Shown here in pieces: positions 1-8,569 of a DNA stretch of 39,276 bases. The number at the start of each line of letters is the position of its first letter. The first letter of the stretch is position 1. The stretch spans positions 1-39,276 of the forward strand of contig JAQVEQ010000001.1 in assembly GCA_028697875.1 (NCBI GenBank), in the 5' to 3' direction. A program made the position numbers and the translations under genes. Below the pieces are notes generated by a model. That model was not told the origin of the DNA and did no database searches. It saw nothing but the letters and a program-made list of their open reading frames with translations. This stretch comes from Novosphingobium sp. (GTDB lineage: Bacteria; Pseudomonadota; Alphaproteobacteria; Sphingomonadales; Sphingomonadaceae).

Positions 1-190
1 CGTGTCCTGTAGTACCGATGATCGTCCCGTTGGGATCGAAGTAGAACGACACCCGGACAAGTGGTTCACCCGCAGGTAGGTCTAGAGCAACGTAGGCCGG
101 TACCGTGTCGCTGACCGTGGCCTGCATGCCGAGCGTGCCACTGGCTGGCCACATCTGCGCGTCCGAGGATGTCGTGACGTCGCGATTCAT
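1..190 (-). CDS. Possible partial CDS, unknown product, cut by left edge
   Basis: A minus-strand frame stays open from an ATG at 190 to the window edge, about 63 codons. The translation looks protein-like, with stretches such as VPAYVALDLPAGEPLVRV and SFYFDPNGTIIG, and it has no low-complexity bias. Internal ATGs at 154 and 127 are alternative starts. Its codon use includes CTA twice and many T- or A-ending codons, unlike the strongly GC-ending genes around it. The ATG at 190 overlaps the chosen porin start at 189 on the other strand, so at least one of the two starts is probably wrong, or the edge is a junction. I do not recognise the family. An open frame of this length can arise by chance in GC-rich DNA, so the call is weak. 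Confidence 0.3.
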   Translation of the reverse strand, partial: MNRDVTTSSDAQMWPASGTLGMQATVSDTVPAYVALDLPAGEPLVRVSFYFDPNGTIIGTTGH

Positions 191-1571
191 GACCAACACG
201 AAACGCATTTTTTCGCCTGCGCTGGCGCCCGTGGCGCTCGCCGTCTCGCTGGGTTGGGCGATGCCTGCCCGTGCGCAATCGTCCGCAGAGGCCGAGGCGT
301 TGCGTCAGGAAATGGCGCAGATGCGCGCGCAGATGCAGGCGATGGCAGCCAGGATCGATGCGCTTGAAGGCGACCTGGCCAGTGCCAATGCCAAGGCAGA
401 GGCGGCCAAGGTCGCCGCCACGCAGGCGAAGGATGCGTCCAAAGACGCGGTCAAGGTGTCGTGGAAGGGCGCCCCGCAGTTCGAAGGCGATAATGGCTGG
501 AAGTTCAAGGTCCGCGGCCGAGGCCAGTTCGATGCCGGTTCGATCGGCGTACCGGCGGGTACGGGTGTCGATGACGGCTTCGGAGTCGAAGTGCGCCGTG
601 CCCGCCTGGGCGTCGAAGGCGGCATGCCGGGCGGTATCGGCTACAAGTTCGAACTCGATTTCGCCGCCAACGAAGTCGAAATCGCCGACGCGCTGGTCGA
701 TTACAAGGCGGGTGATGTGAAGCTGACCATCGGCCAGCACAACAACTTCCAGTCGCTGGAAGAGCTGACCTCCAGCCGCTTCACCAGCTTCATGGAGCGC
801 GCCGCCTTCACCGATGCCTTCAACTTCGAACGCCGTGTGGGCGTGTCGGCGCAATACCACAAGGGGCCGCTGCTGGTTCAGACCGGCCTGTTCAGCGACA
901 ACCTGGCCGACATCGGCGGCACGTCCAACAACAGCTACGGTGGCGACTTGCGCGTCGTTTTCATGCCGAAGCTGGGCAACGCCCAGCTGCACTTCGGCGG
1001 TTCGGTCCACTATCGCGACTTCAACGATGCGGCTTCCACGGTGCGCTATCGCCAGCGTCCGTTCGTGCACTTTACCGGCACGCGCTTCATCAACACCGGC
1101 AACATCCCGGCCAAGAGCGAAACCAGCTATGGCCTCGAACTGGCCGGAATTTCCGGTCCGTTCCACTTCGCGGGCGAAGCCTATAGGCAAAAGGTGGCGA
1201 GCCCCGGCTTTGCCGACCCGACGTTCTTCGGTGGCTATGCCGAAGTGGGCTACTTCCTGACCAAGGGCGACCATCGCGGTTACAAGAACGGCATTTTCGA
1301 CCGGGTGAAGCCCAGGCGCGGCTTCGACAAGGGCGGTGTTGGCGCGGTGCAGATCAACCTGCGCTACGACTATCTCGACCTGAACGATGCCGGCATCGCC
1401 GGCGGCAAGCAGGAAGGCTATGCGGTGTCGGTGATCTGGACCCCGACCGACTATACCCGCCTGATGGCCAACTACGGCCGGATGGAATACACCGACGCAT
1501 ATTATTTCGACGGTGCCGACTACGACTACGGCGTCGACGCGTTCGGCGTCCGGGCGCAGTTCGACTTCTGA
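189..1571 (+). CDS. OprO/OprP-family outer membrane porin
   Basis: This is an outer membrane beta-barrel of the phosphate-selective porin O/P family, 460 residues from the chosen ATG. Residues 1 to about 32 form a signal peptide ending in AMPARAQ. Next comes a short Ala/Glu/Gln-rich coiled-coil segment (about 33-80, with EALRQEMAQMRAQM), typical of these porins and probably for trimerisation. The barrel follows, with alternating aromatic strands, and ends FGVRAQFDF; a C-terminal Phe is the usual outer membrane assembly signal. The frame could start upstream at 105, but those residues do not form a signal peptide. No clear ribosome site precedes the ATG. Family members import phosphate or polyphosphate; the substrate here is not shown by sequence. 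ppk1 and ppx lie 12 kb away, too far to count as linked. Confidence 0.85.
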   Translation: MTNTKRIFSPALAPVALAVSLGWAMPARAQSSAEAEALRQEMAQMRAQMQAMAARIDALEGDLASANAKAEAAKVAATQAKDASKDAVKVSWKGAPQFEGDNGWKFKVRGRGQFDAGSIGVPAGTGVDDGFGVEVRRARLGVEGGMPGGIGYKFELDFAANEVEIADALVDYKAGDVKLTIGQHNNFQSLEELTSSRFTSFMERAAFTDAFNFERRVGVSAQYHKGPLLVQTGLFSDNLADIGGTSNNSYGGDLRVVFMPKLGNAQLHFGGSVHYRDFNDAASTVRYRQRPFVHFTGTRFINTGNIPAKSETSYGLELAGISGPFHFAGEAYRQKVASPGFADPTFFGGYAEVGYFLTKGDHRGYKNGIFDRVKPRRGFDKGGVGAVQINLRYDYLDLNDAGIAGGKQEGYAVSVIWTPTDYTRLMANYGRMEYTDAYYFDGADYDYGVDAFGVRAQFDF

Positions 1572-1662
1572 TATTTCCCTTCGAATCCGGACTGGGCATG
1601 ATTTGCGGACCGGCCGGTCGAGGTTACTCTCCGCTGCGCAGAAATGGCAGGAGAGGCGCCAG

Positions 1663-2031
1663 ATGGAACAACTGATCAGGTCGTATTACGCAGCCTACAA
1701 CGGGCTCGACGGCGATGGGCTTGCAGCCATTCTGCATCCGCAAGTCGAACTGGTGTCAGCCATGGGCACGCAGTCGGGCCGCGATGCCTACCTTGCGACT
1801 TACCGGTTCATGACCGGTCAGTTCGTCGACATCATGGAGCCGGAAACAATCGCCGTGGAGGGCAACTGCGCTACGGTGACGATCCGCGACAGTCTGACGG
1901 CCAAGGCCGACGTCGACGATTTCATGGGGCAGTCCCTCGCCAAAGGGCAGGAGATCGTGCTGAACCTGACCGGCCGCTATACGGTCGAAGACGGCAGGAT
2001 CGTGCGGATCGAGGTCGCACCGAGGGAGTAG
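1663..2031 (+). CDS. Small NTF2-fold (SnoaL-like) protein
   Basis: A 122-residue protein starting MEQLIRSYYAAYN. It follows the NTF2/SnoaL-like layout: an N-terminal helix, a short segment naming the dose-dependent cavity (LDGDGLAAILHPQVELV), then curved beta strands ending in RYTVEDGRIVRIEV. A good ribosome site (ggagagg) lies just before the ATG at 1663, which is why I prefer it to the open upstream stretch of the same frame. Such proteins bind small ligands or act as cofactor-free isomerases, hydratases or dehydratases, and the family is too broad for a specific activity. It follows the porin by 91 bases on the same strand and is convergent with the HAD phosphatase. Confidence 0.75.
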   Translation: MEQLIRSYYAAYNGLDGDGLAAILHPQVELVSAMGTQSGRDAYLATYRFMTGQFVDIMEPETIAVEGNCATVTIRDSLTAKADVDDFMGQSLAKGQEIVLNLTGRYTVEDGRIVRIEVAPRE

Positions 2032-2055
2032 CCGATCCCCCCATCTGCCGATGCG

Positions 2056-2751
2056 TCACAGCGTGTGGAGTACGGGAACCAGTTCGTCGAAATGGTCGAT
2101 CACCCGGTCGGCGCCGAACGTGTCGACCGGGCCATCGTTCATGCCGAAGCGCACGGCGATGCACGGGACCTGCGCGGCGCGGGCGGCCCTCACGTCGACT
2201 GTCGTATCGCCGACGAACGCCGTCCGTCCCCCGCCGCAACGGGCGATCATTTCCACGATCGGGTCGGCCGACGGCTTGCTGCGCCCCGGCCCCATGGTGT
2301 CGCCGCCAATCACGGTGGCGAAGCGGCCGAGCAGCCCGATCTGGTCGAGCAGCGAGCGGGCGAACTTTTCGAACTTGTTGGTCACCACCGCGACCTTGCA
2401 GCCCAGGGCGTCCAGCTCGTCCAGCATGGCCAGGCATCCCGGGAAGGGGCGCGTGTGAACGGCGAGGTTCGCCTCGTAGAAGGTCAGCAGTTCCTTGTAG
2501 ATCGCCTTGAACTTTTCCTCGTCCATGCCGGCATCGTGGATCAGCGCCCGTTCCAGCATGCGCCGCGCCCCGCCGCCGATCAGCGGCCTGACGTCTTCCA
2601 GCGCCATCGGATCGCGCCCCGCCAGGGCAAGCGCATGGTTGAGCGCATGCCCGAGATCCTTGTAGGAATCGACCAGCGTGCCGTCGAGATCGAAGCCGAC
2701 GATGGCAAACGGGAAATCGGAGGCGGACGGAACAGCGGGGTCGGGACTCAT
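2056..2751 (-). CDS. gph: HAD-superfamily phosphatase, phosphoglycolate phosphatase-like
   Basis: A 231-residue haloacid dehalogenase-type hydrolase. Motif I is FDLDGTLVDS near residue 20, with the nucleophile and acid/base aspartates. A helical cap follows (residues about 30-90). Motif II is VVTNK, motif III is the Lys of SKPSADP, and motif IV is FVGDTTVDV. This layout matches Gph, which removes phosphate from 2-phosphoglycolate, a by-product of DNA repair or oxygenation reactions. Pyrophosphatase PpaX-type or other small-phosphate substrates cannot be excluded. The start at 2751 was chosen because the motif I aspartate then sits near residue 20, as usual. The frame stays open further upstream but would run into glmU on the other strand. 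It is divergent from glmU with a 79-base gap. Confidence 0.8.
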   Translation of the reverse strand: MSPDPAVPSASDFPFAIVGFDLDGTLVDSYKDLGHALNHALALAGRDPMALEDVRPLIGGGARRMLERALIHDAGMDEEKFKAIYKELLTFYEANLAVHTRPFPGCLAMLDELDALGCKVAVVTNKFEKFARSLLDQIGLLGRFATVIGGDTMGPGRSKPSADPIVEMIARCGGGRTAFVGDTTVDVRAARAAQVPCIAVRFGMNDGPVDTFGADRVIDHFDELVPVLHTL

Positions 2752-2830
2752 GGCGTGGGCAAGTGCCTGCCCGGTGTGGAAACTGCAAGCGTTTGATGGC
2801 ATGGCGCGCACCACAGGATAGGAACCAGCC

Positions 2831-4195
2831 ATGAGTGACATTGCCGCAATCGTTCTTGCCGCCGGCAAGGGCACCCGCATGAAGAGCGACACGCACAAGG
2901 TGCTCCACCCGATCGCGGGGCGGCCGATGCTGCTGCACCTGATGGATGCGGTCGATGCGCTGGAACCGGCGGCCAAGGTCGTGGTGGTCGGCGACAAGGC
3001 GGAACAGCTCGAAGCCGCGCTGGGCGGCAGCGCCAGGCTGGTCCGGCAGGAACCGCAGCTCGGCACCGGCCATGCGGTGCAGCAGGCGGAAGGCGCGCTG
3101 GCGGGTTTTTCGGGCGATGTGCTGATTCTCTATGGCGACGTGCCGTTCGTTCCCGCCGAGACTATGCGGGCGATGGTGGAGCGGTTGAACGCTCCCGATG
3201 CTCCGGCGGTCGTCGTGCTGACGTTCGAGCCGGAAGATACCCAGGCTTACGGGCGGGTGATCTGCGACCCGGAAGGCGCGGGCGACCGGATCGAGAAAAT
3301 GGTCGAGCACAAGGACGCCAACGAGGCTGAACGGGCCTGCCGCCGCTGCAATTCCGGGCTGATGGCAGTGAAGGCGCGGGACCTCTTCGCGCTGCTGGCG
3401 CGGGTGACCAACGACAATGCCGCCGGCGAATACTACCTGCCCGACATCGTCAATCTCGCCAATGCAGACGGGCGCCATTCGGCAGTGGTCGATACCGATC
3501 CCTTTTTCGTGGCCGGAATCAACAGCCGTGGCGAGCTGGCCGCGCTGGAGCGCCAATGGCAAGACCGCCGCCGGGCGCAGGTCATGGCCGACGGGGTCAG
3601 CCTCGCCGCGCCGGAAACCGTGTGGTTCAGCTGGGACACCCAGTTCGGCCGCGATGTAACGGTGGAACCCAACGTGGTGTTCGGCCCCGGCGTGAAAGTG
3701 GCGGACAAGGTGCGGATTCGCGCCTTCTGCCATCTCGAGGGTGCAACGCTCGCCAGCGGTACGGAAATCGGCCCCTATGCCCGCCTGCGCCCCGGCGCGG
3801 TGCTGGAAGAAGGGGCCAAGGCCGGCAATTTCGTCGAAATGAAGAAGGCCACGCTGGGCAAGGGGGCGAAAGCGAACCACCTGACCTATCTCGGCGATGC
3901 CGAAGTGGGGGCGGGCGCCAATATCGGCGCGGGCACGATCACCTGCAATTACGACGGCTATTTCAAGTACAAGACCGTGATCGGCGAGCGCGCTTTCATC
4001 GGTTCGAACAGCTCTCTGATCGCGCCGGTCAGGATCGGTGCCGACGCCATTGTCGCGGCGGGCAGCGCAGTGACGCGCGACGTGGCCGATGGCGAACTGC
4101 GCATGGTCCGCGCCGAACAGCTGGTGAAACCGGGCTGGGCCGACCGTTTCCACGATGCGATGCGCAAGAAGAAGGCGGCGGAGAAGAAGCGCTGA
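2831..4195 (+). CDS. glmU: Bifunctional UDP-GlcNAc pyrophosphorylase / glucosamine-1-phosphate acetyltransferase
   Basis: A 454-residue cytoplasmic enzyme that acetylates glucosamine-1-phosphate and then couples it to UTP, giving UDP-GlcNAc for peptidoglycan and lipopolysaccharide. The N-terminal nucleotidyltransferase domain shows LAAGKGTRMKS (residues about 9-19) and GTGHAVQQ. The C-terminal half is a left-handed beta helix of hexapeptide repeats with NFVEMKKATLGKGAKANHL and GAGTITCNYDG, which carry the acetyltransferase site. Length and order are those of normal GlmU. A ribosome site (aggata/gga) precedes the ATG. The next gene, glmS, is 99 bases downstream on the same strand and makes the precursor, so the two probably form one unit. 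Nothing is missing. Confidence 0.97.
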   Translation: MSDIAAIVLAAGKGTRMKSDTHKVLHPIAGRPMLLHLMDAVDALEPAAKVVVVGDKAEQLEAALGGSARLVRQEPQLGTGHAVQQAEGALAGFSGDVLILYGDVPFVPAETMRAMVERLNAPDAPAVVVLTFEPEDTQAYGRVICDPEGAGDRIEKMVEHKDANEAERACRRCNSGLMAVKARDLFALLARVTNDNAAGEYYLPDIVNLANADGRHSAVVDTDPFFVAGINSRGELAALERQWQDRRRAQVMADGVSLAAPETVWFSWDTQFGRDVTVEPNVVFGPGVKVADKVRIRAFCHLEGATLASGTEIGPYARLRPGAVLEEGAKAGNFVEMKKATLGKGAKANHLTYLGDAEVGAGANIGAGTITCNYDGYFKYKTVIGERAFIGSNSSLIAPVRIGADAIVAAGSAVTRDVADGELRMVRAEQLVKPGWADRFHDAMRKKKAAEKKR

Positions 4196-4294
4196 TCGCT
4201 CCGCGCTTGCCGCGCCGTTTCCCGCCCTTATATCCAATCCAAACGATTTCGGGCCATGCCGTCATCCAACGGCCATTAAGGATATCGCCAATCC

Positions 4295-6118
4295 ATGTGC
4301 GGAATTATCGGCATTGTCGGCAAGGAACAAGTCGCGGACCGGCTGGTCGATGGCCTGCGCAGGATGGAATACCGCGGGTACGATTCCGCCGGGGTCTGCA
4401 CGCTCGATAACGGGCACCTCGTCCGCCGCCGGGCGGAAGGCAAGCTCGCCAACCTGGTGAAGGAACTGGCCGTCAATCCCGCGCCGGGCCTGGTCGGCAT
4501 TGCCCATACGCGCTGGGCAACTCATGGCGCGCCGACGACCAACAACGCCCATCCCCATGCCACCGAGGAAGTGGCGCTGGTCCACAACGGCATCATCGAG
4601 AATTTCCGCCCCCTGCGCGAGGAACTGGTCGCCCGCGGCCGCAAGTTCGAGAGCGAGACCGACACCGAAGTGGTCGCCCACCTCGTGTCGGAGCAGGTCG
4701 AGGCCGGCAAGAGCCCGCAGGAGGCGGTGCAGGCCGTGCTGCCCCGCCTGCGCGGGGCCTTCGCGCTGGCGATCGCCTTTCGCCGTTATCCCGGCCTGCT
4801 GATCGGCGCGCGGCTCGGCTCGCCGCTGGTCGTGGGCTATGGCGACGGGGAGACTTATCTCGGGTCCGACGCGCTTGCGCTCGCCCCGCTGACGCAGCGG
4901 ATTTCCTATCTCGAGGAGGGCGACTGGGTCGTGCTGACCCGCGATGGGGCGCAGGTCTACGACGTGGACAACCACCCGGTCGAGCGGGCGGTGACGACCT
5001 CGGGCGCGTCGGCGGCGGCGATCGAGAAGGGCAATTACCGCCACTTCATGCAGAAGGAGATCTTCGAGCAGCCGGTGGTCGTGGCGCAGACGCTGCGCTC
5101 CTATATCCGGCAGCTCGAACGGCAGGTGACACTGCCGCAGATCGATTTCGACCTGTCCCGGATCAACCGCGTCACTATCGTCGCCTGCGGCACCTCCTAT
5201 TATGCCGGGATGGTCGCCAAGTACTGGTTCGAACAGTTCGCCCGCGTGCCGGTGGACATCGATGTGGCGAGCGAGTTCCGCTATCGCGAACCGGTGCTGG
5301 AAAAGGGCGGGCTGGCCCTGTTCATCTCGCAATCGGGCGAAACCGCCGATACGCTGGCCGCGCTGCGCCATTGCAAGGCGGAAGGGCAGACCATCGCCGT
5401 GGTCGTCAACGTGCCGACCAGTTCGATGGCGCGCGAAGCGGACTTGCTGCTGCCGACTCACGCCGGCCCGGAAATCGGCGTTGCCTCGACCAAGGCCTTC
5501 ACCTGCCAGCTGGCCGTGCTGGCGGCGCTGGCCGCGCATCTTGCCGTCCGGCGCGGGCGGATGGACCGGGACGAGGAAAAGCGCGTCGTCGACCACTTGC
5601 TGGAAGCGCCCGCCGCGCTCAACTCCGCGCTGGCCCACGACGAGGAAATCGCCGCCATGGCGCACCTGATCGCCCCGGCGCGCGACGTACTCTACCTCGG
5701 GCGCGGGCCGGATTATCCGCTGGCGCTGGAAGGCGCGTTAAAGCTTAAGGAAATCAGCTACATCCATGCCGAAGGCTATGCCTCGGGCGAAATGAAGCAC
5801 GGCCCCATCGCCCTGATCGACGAAGCCGTGCCGGTGATCGTCCTCGCCCCGTCCGGCCCGCTGTTCGAGAAGACCGTCAGCAACATGCAGGAAGTGCGCG
5901 CGCGCGGCGGCAAGATCGTGTTGATTTCCGATGCGGAGGGGATTGCCGAGGCGGGCGAAGGCTGCATGGCGGCAATTGAAATGCCCAAGGTGCACCCGCT
6001 GATCGCCCCTCTGGTCTACGCCGTGCCGGTGCAGTTGCTGGCCTATCACACGGCTTGCGCCAAGGGGACGGACGTCGACCAGCCGCGTAATCTTGCCAAG
6101 TCGGTAACCGTTGAATAG
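4295..6118 (+). CDS. glmS: Glutamine--fructose-6-phosphate aminotransferase (isomerizing)
   Basis: A 607-residue enzyme making glucosamine-6-phosphate from fructose-6-phosphate and glutamine, the first step of amino-sugar synthesis. It begins MCGIIGIVG, so Cys2 is the N-terminal nucleophile of the class II glutaminase domain (residues about 1-220, with HTRWATHG and HNGIIEN). Two SIS sugar-isomerase domains follow (CGTSYYAG, SQSGETADT, and GRGPDYPLALEGALKLKE). It ends DQPRNLAKSVTVE, the standard C-terminus that closes over the active site. Length is normal. It follows glmU closely. The 99-base gap shows no glmS-ribozyme-like structure that I can recognise, as expected outside Gram-positive bacteria. 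Confidence 0.97.
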   Translation: MCGIIGIVGKEQVADRLVDGLRRMEYRGYDSAGVCTLDNGHLVRRRAEGKLANLVKELAVNPAPGLVGIAHTRWATHGAPTTNNAHPHATEEVALVHNGIIENFRPLREELVARGRKFESETDTEVVAHLVSEQVEAGKSPQEAVQAVLPRLRGAFALAIAFRRYPGLLIGARLGSPLVVGYGDGETYLGSDALALAPLTQRISYLEEGDWVVLTRDGAQVYDVDNHPVERAVTTSGASAAAIEKGNYRHFMQKEIFEQPVVVAQTLRSYIRQLERQVTLPQIDFDLSRINRVTIVACGTSYYAGMVAKYWFEQFARVPVDIDVASEFRYREPVLEKGGLALFISQSGETADTLAALRHCKAEGQTIAVVVNVPTSSMAREADLLLPTHAGPEIGVASTKAFTCQLAVLAALAAHLAVRRGRMDRDEEKRVVDHLLEAPAALNSALAHDEEIAAMAHLIAPARDVLYLGRGPDYPLALEGALKLKEISYIHAEGYASGEMKHGPIALIDEAVPVIVLAPSGPLFEKTVSNMQEVRARGGKIVLISDAEGIAEAGEGCMAAIEMPKVHPLIAPLVYAVPVQLLAYHTACAKGTDVDQPRNLAKSVTVE

Positions 6119-6155
6119 CCGGTAATCGCCACGCATTTTTACGCCATGGAAACCA

Positions 6156-8534
6156 TTGAGCCCTATTTGCGGGCATGTGGTAGACAACCGATCCGAACTG
6201 CAGATTCTGCCGGCCGACTTGCCGCTCGGTGCCCTGCTGGGCTTGAGCGATCCGCCATTGGGCAGCTGGGCGCGCCTGCGCAGCCTGCAATATGCCAACT
6301 TCGCCAAGGTCACGCTCGGCCGTTTGCTGTCGCACGGAATCGCGGGATTGGTCGTGCTGATCCTCTTTTTCGGCAAGGCGCCGGTCTGGCTCCTGCTGGG
6401 CTGGGCCGTGATTCTCGGCGTTGCGCTCTATTACAGCTACCGGATGGACCATCAGCTGGCCGACTCCAGCCTCGGCACCATCGGCAAGTCCCAATTCCGC
6501 CGTCATATGGCGCTTTCCGCGCTTCTGGCGGTTGTCTGGGGCGTCCCGGTCCTGGTCTTCACCCGTTTCGGCGTACCAGCGGACGAATTGGCCGTGTGGG
6601 GCGTGCAGGCGATGCTGATTGCCGGGGCTGCCCTGTGGCTGTCGTCGGTGCCGCTCGGGGCGATCCTGTTTACCGTCATTACCGGGGCTTGTGCGATACT
6701 GGCCCTGACGCTGGACGGGCATATCGCGATGGTCGCGGTCATTGCCGCCTTCATCGCGGTGGCCGTCGCCGGGACGATCCAGGGCGCGCGGACCCACCTG
6801 ACCGCCCGCATTGCCGAGGCCGGCGTTGCCGAAAAGAACGAGGTCGTGTCGCTCCTGTTGCGCGAATTCGAGGAAAGCGAGGCCGACTGGCTGTGGCAGG
6901 TCGACACGGCCCGCCGGATCCGTTCGGTCAGCCCGCGCTTCGCCTATGCACTGGGGCAGGAACCGGAAAAGGTGGAAGGCATGCCCTTCCTCCAGCTGAT
7001 CTCGGGCGAGGGATGGGACACGGGCCAGTTCCCGCCCAGCCTGCACGATCTTGCCGAACGGCTGAAACGGCGGGAAAGCTTTTCCAACCTCATTGTCAGG
7101 GTCACGCTTGGCAAGCAGCAGAAATGGTGGGAGCTTTCGGGTACGCCCAAGCTCGACGACGAAGGTAAGTTCGTCGGTTTCCGGGGTGTCGGCTCCGATG
7201 TGACCGAACAGCGCGAATCGTCGGACAAGATCGCCTATCTCGCCCGGTACGACACGCTTACCGGCCTGCCGAACCGCATGATGCTGATGGAAGCGCTGGG
7301 CGATGCGATGAAATACGCCGACCAGTGGCGGAGCCGTTGCGCCTTCCTGATGATCGACCTCGACCGGTTCAAGCAGATCAACGATTCGCTGGGGCACCAG
7401 ATCGGCGACAGGCTGCTGGCGCAAGTCGCGGAACGCCTCAAGAGCCTGGTCAGCCCCAACGAGCTGTGCGGCCGCCTGGGCGGTGACGAGTTCGCCATCG
7501 TGGTGCGCGACGCGTCGGACATGCAGCGGGTGAACGGTGTGGCCCAGTCGGTCATCAACCTGCTGTCGCAGCCTTACGATGTCGACAACCACACGCTCTA
7601 TGTCGGCTCCAGCGTGGGCTCGGCGGTCGGCCCGCGCGACGGGGCCACGGTCGAGACGCTGATGCGCAATGCGGACCTTGCGCTCTATCGCGCCAAGGAC
7701 AGCGGGCGCGGCGTCCACGTCCATTTCGAACCGGCGCTCCACCACGACGCGGAAGAACGGCGCAAGCTCGAACTCTCGTTGCGCCACGCGCTCGAACGCG
7801 GGGAATTCGCGCTTAATTTCCAGCCGGTGGTCGACGCGCGGAGCGAAGCGGTCGTCAGTTTCGAGGCCTTGCTACGCTGGAACAGTCGCGAGCACGGTTC
7901 GGTCAGCCCGGTCAAGTTCATTCCCCTGGCCGAGGATACCCGCCTGATCGTGCCGATCGGCGAATGGGTCCTGCGCGAGGCCTGCCGCGAGGCGATGCAT
8001 TGGCCGGGGCACATCAAGGTCGCCGTCAATGTCTCGGGCGAACAGCTGCTGGCGCCGGATTTCGCCTCCACCGTGGTCAACGCCCTGTCGGCCACCGGGC
8101 TCGATCCGTGGCGGCTCGAAATCGAAGTGACCGAAAGCATCTTCGTGCGCGACGACGTGACCGCGCGCAATACGCTGGAAGAGATCATTGCGCTGGGCTG
8201 CAGCGTGGCGCTGGACGATTTCGGCACCGGCTATTCGTCGCTCGGCTACCTGCGGAAACTGCGCTTTTCGACGATCAAGGTCGACCGCAGCTTCGTGCAG
8301 GGCGCGGCCAAGGGCAATGCCGAAAGCCTGGCGATCATTCGCGCGGTTGTCGCCATGGCCGACAGCCTCGACATGACGACCACGGCCGAAGGCGTCGAGA
8401 ACGCGACGGAAGCGCGCCTGATCCGCGATCTCGGTTGCAAGAAGATCCAAGGCTACCATTTCGGCCGGCCGATGAGCGCCGCCGACGTCCAGCGCATTTT
8501 CCGCCAGCGCGACAGCGACCGCCAGACCGCCTGA
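6156..8534 (+). CDS. Membrane-bound PAS-GGDEF-EAL cyclic-di-GMP protein
   Basis: A 792-residue protein with both cyclic-di-GMP synthesis and breakdown domains. The first 230 residues hold about six hydrophobic segments, such as GLVVLILFFG and LLLGWAVILGVALYYSY. A PAS-like domain follows (about 245-350, with EADWLWQVD and GFRGVGSDVTEQR). Next is a GGDEF domain with an intact GGDEF at residues 442-446 and YDTLTGLPNR. The EAL domain has EALLRW at 570-575, DDFGTGYSSL, KVDRSFV and EGVEN. Both active sites look complete, so it may work in either direction, with PAS or membrane input deciding. I see no RxxD inhibitory motif just before GGDEF. The start is uncertain: TTG at 6156 or GTG at 6177, neither with a strong ribosome site. 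Confidence 0.9.
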   Translation: MSPICGHVVDNRSELQILPADLPLGALLGLSDPPLGSWARLRSLQYANFAKVTLGRLLSHGIAGLVVLILFFGKAPVWLLLGWAVILGVALYYSYRMDHQLADSSLGTIGKSQFRRHMALSALLAVVWGVPVLVFTRFGVPADELAVWGVQAMLIAGAALWLSSVPLGAILFTVITGACAILALTLDGHIAMVAVIAAFIAVAVAGTIQGARTHLTARIAEAGVAEKNEVVSLLLREFEESEADWLWQVDTARRIRSVSPRFAYALGQEPEKVEGMPFLQLISGEGWDTGQFPPSLHDLAERLKRRESFSNLIVRVTLGKQQKWWELSGTPKLDDEGKFVGFRGVGSDVTEQRESSDKIAYLARYDTLTGLPNRMMLMEALGDAMKYADQWRSRCAFLMIDLDRFKQINDSLGHQIGDRLLAQVAERLKSLVSPNELCGRLGGDEFAIVVRDASDMQRVNGVAQSVINLLSQPYDVDNHTLYVGSSVGSAVGPRDGATVETLMRNADLALYRAKDSGRGVHVHFEPALHHDAEERRKLELSLRHALERGEFALNFQPVVDARSEAVVSFEALLRWNSREHGSVSPVKFIPLAEDTRLIVPIGEWVLREACREAMHWPGHIKVAVNVSGEQLLAPDFASTVVNALSATGLDPWRLEIEVTESIFVRDDVTARNTLEEIIALGCSVALDDFGTGYSSLGYLRKLRFSTIKVDRSFVQGAAKGNAESLAIIRAVVAMADSLDMTTTAEGVENATEARLIRDLGCKKIQGYHFGRPMSAADVQRIFRQRDSDRQTA

Positions 8535-8569
8535 AGCCGGGCTGCCCCGTTACCGGCGAGAGGTCAGGC
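8529..8569. terminator. Possible shared hairpin between convergent genes
   Basis: A two-part inverted repeat lies between two convergent genes: GCCTGA at 8529-8534 pairs with TCAGGC at 8564-8569, and GCCGG at 8536-8540 pairs with CCGGC at 8553-8557. It spans the stop codons of both genes and could end transcription both ways. There is no clear T tract, so this is weak. Confidence 0.25.

Noticed and set aside
66..1274. Long minus-strand open frame opposite the porin
   Set aside because: It is rich in Arg, His, Gly and Val with no recognisable domain, and mirrors the porin codons. The porin has a signal peptide, barrel strands and a terminal Phe.
1608..1619. Perfect palindrome GACCGGCCGGTC after the porin gene
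   Set aside because: It has no loop or T tract, so it is unlikely to be a terminator, and palindromes of this GC content occur by chance here.
1922..4237. 771-codon minus-strand frame across the phosphatase and glmU
   Set aside because: It runs antisense to the unmistakable GlmU and out of frame through the phosphatase. Composition is typical of antisense frames in GC-rich DNA.
4196..4294. glmS ribozyme or other riboswitch before glmS
   Set aside because: The gap is only 99 bases, shows no matching fold, and such ribozymes are typical of Gram-positive bacteria.
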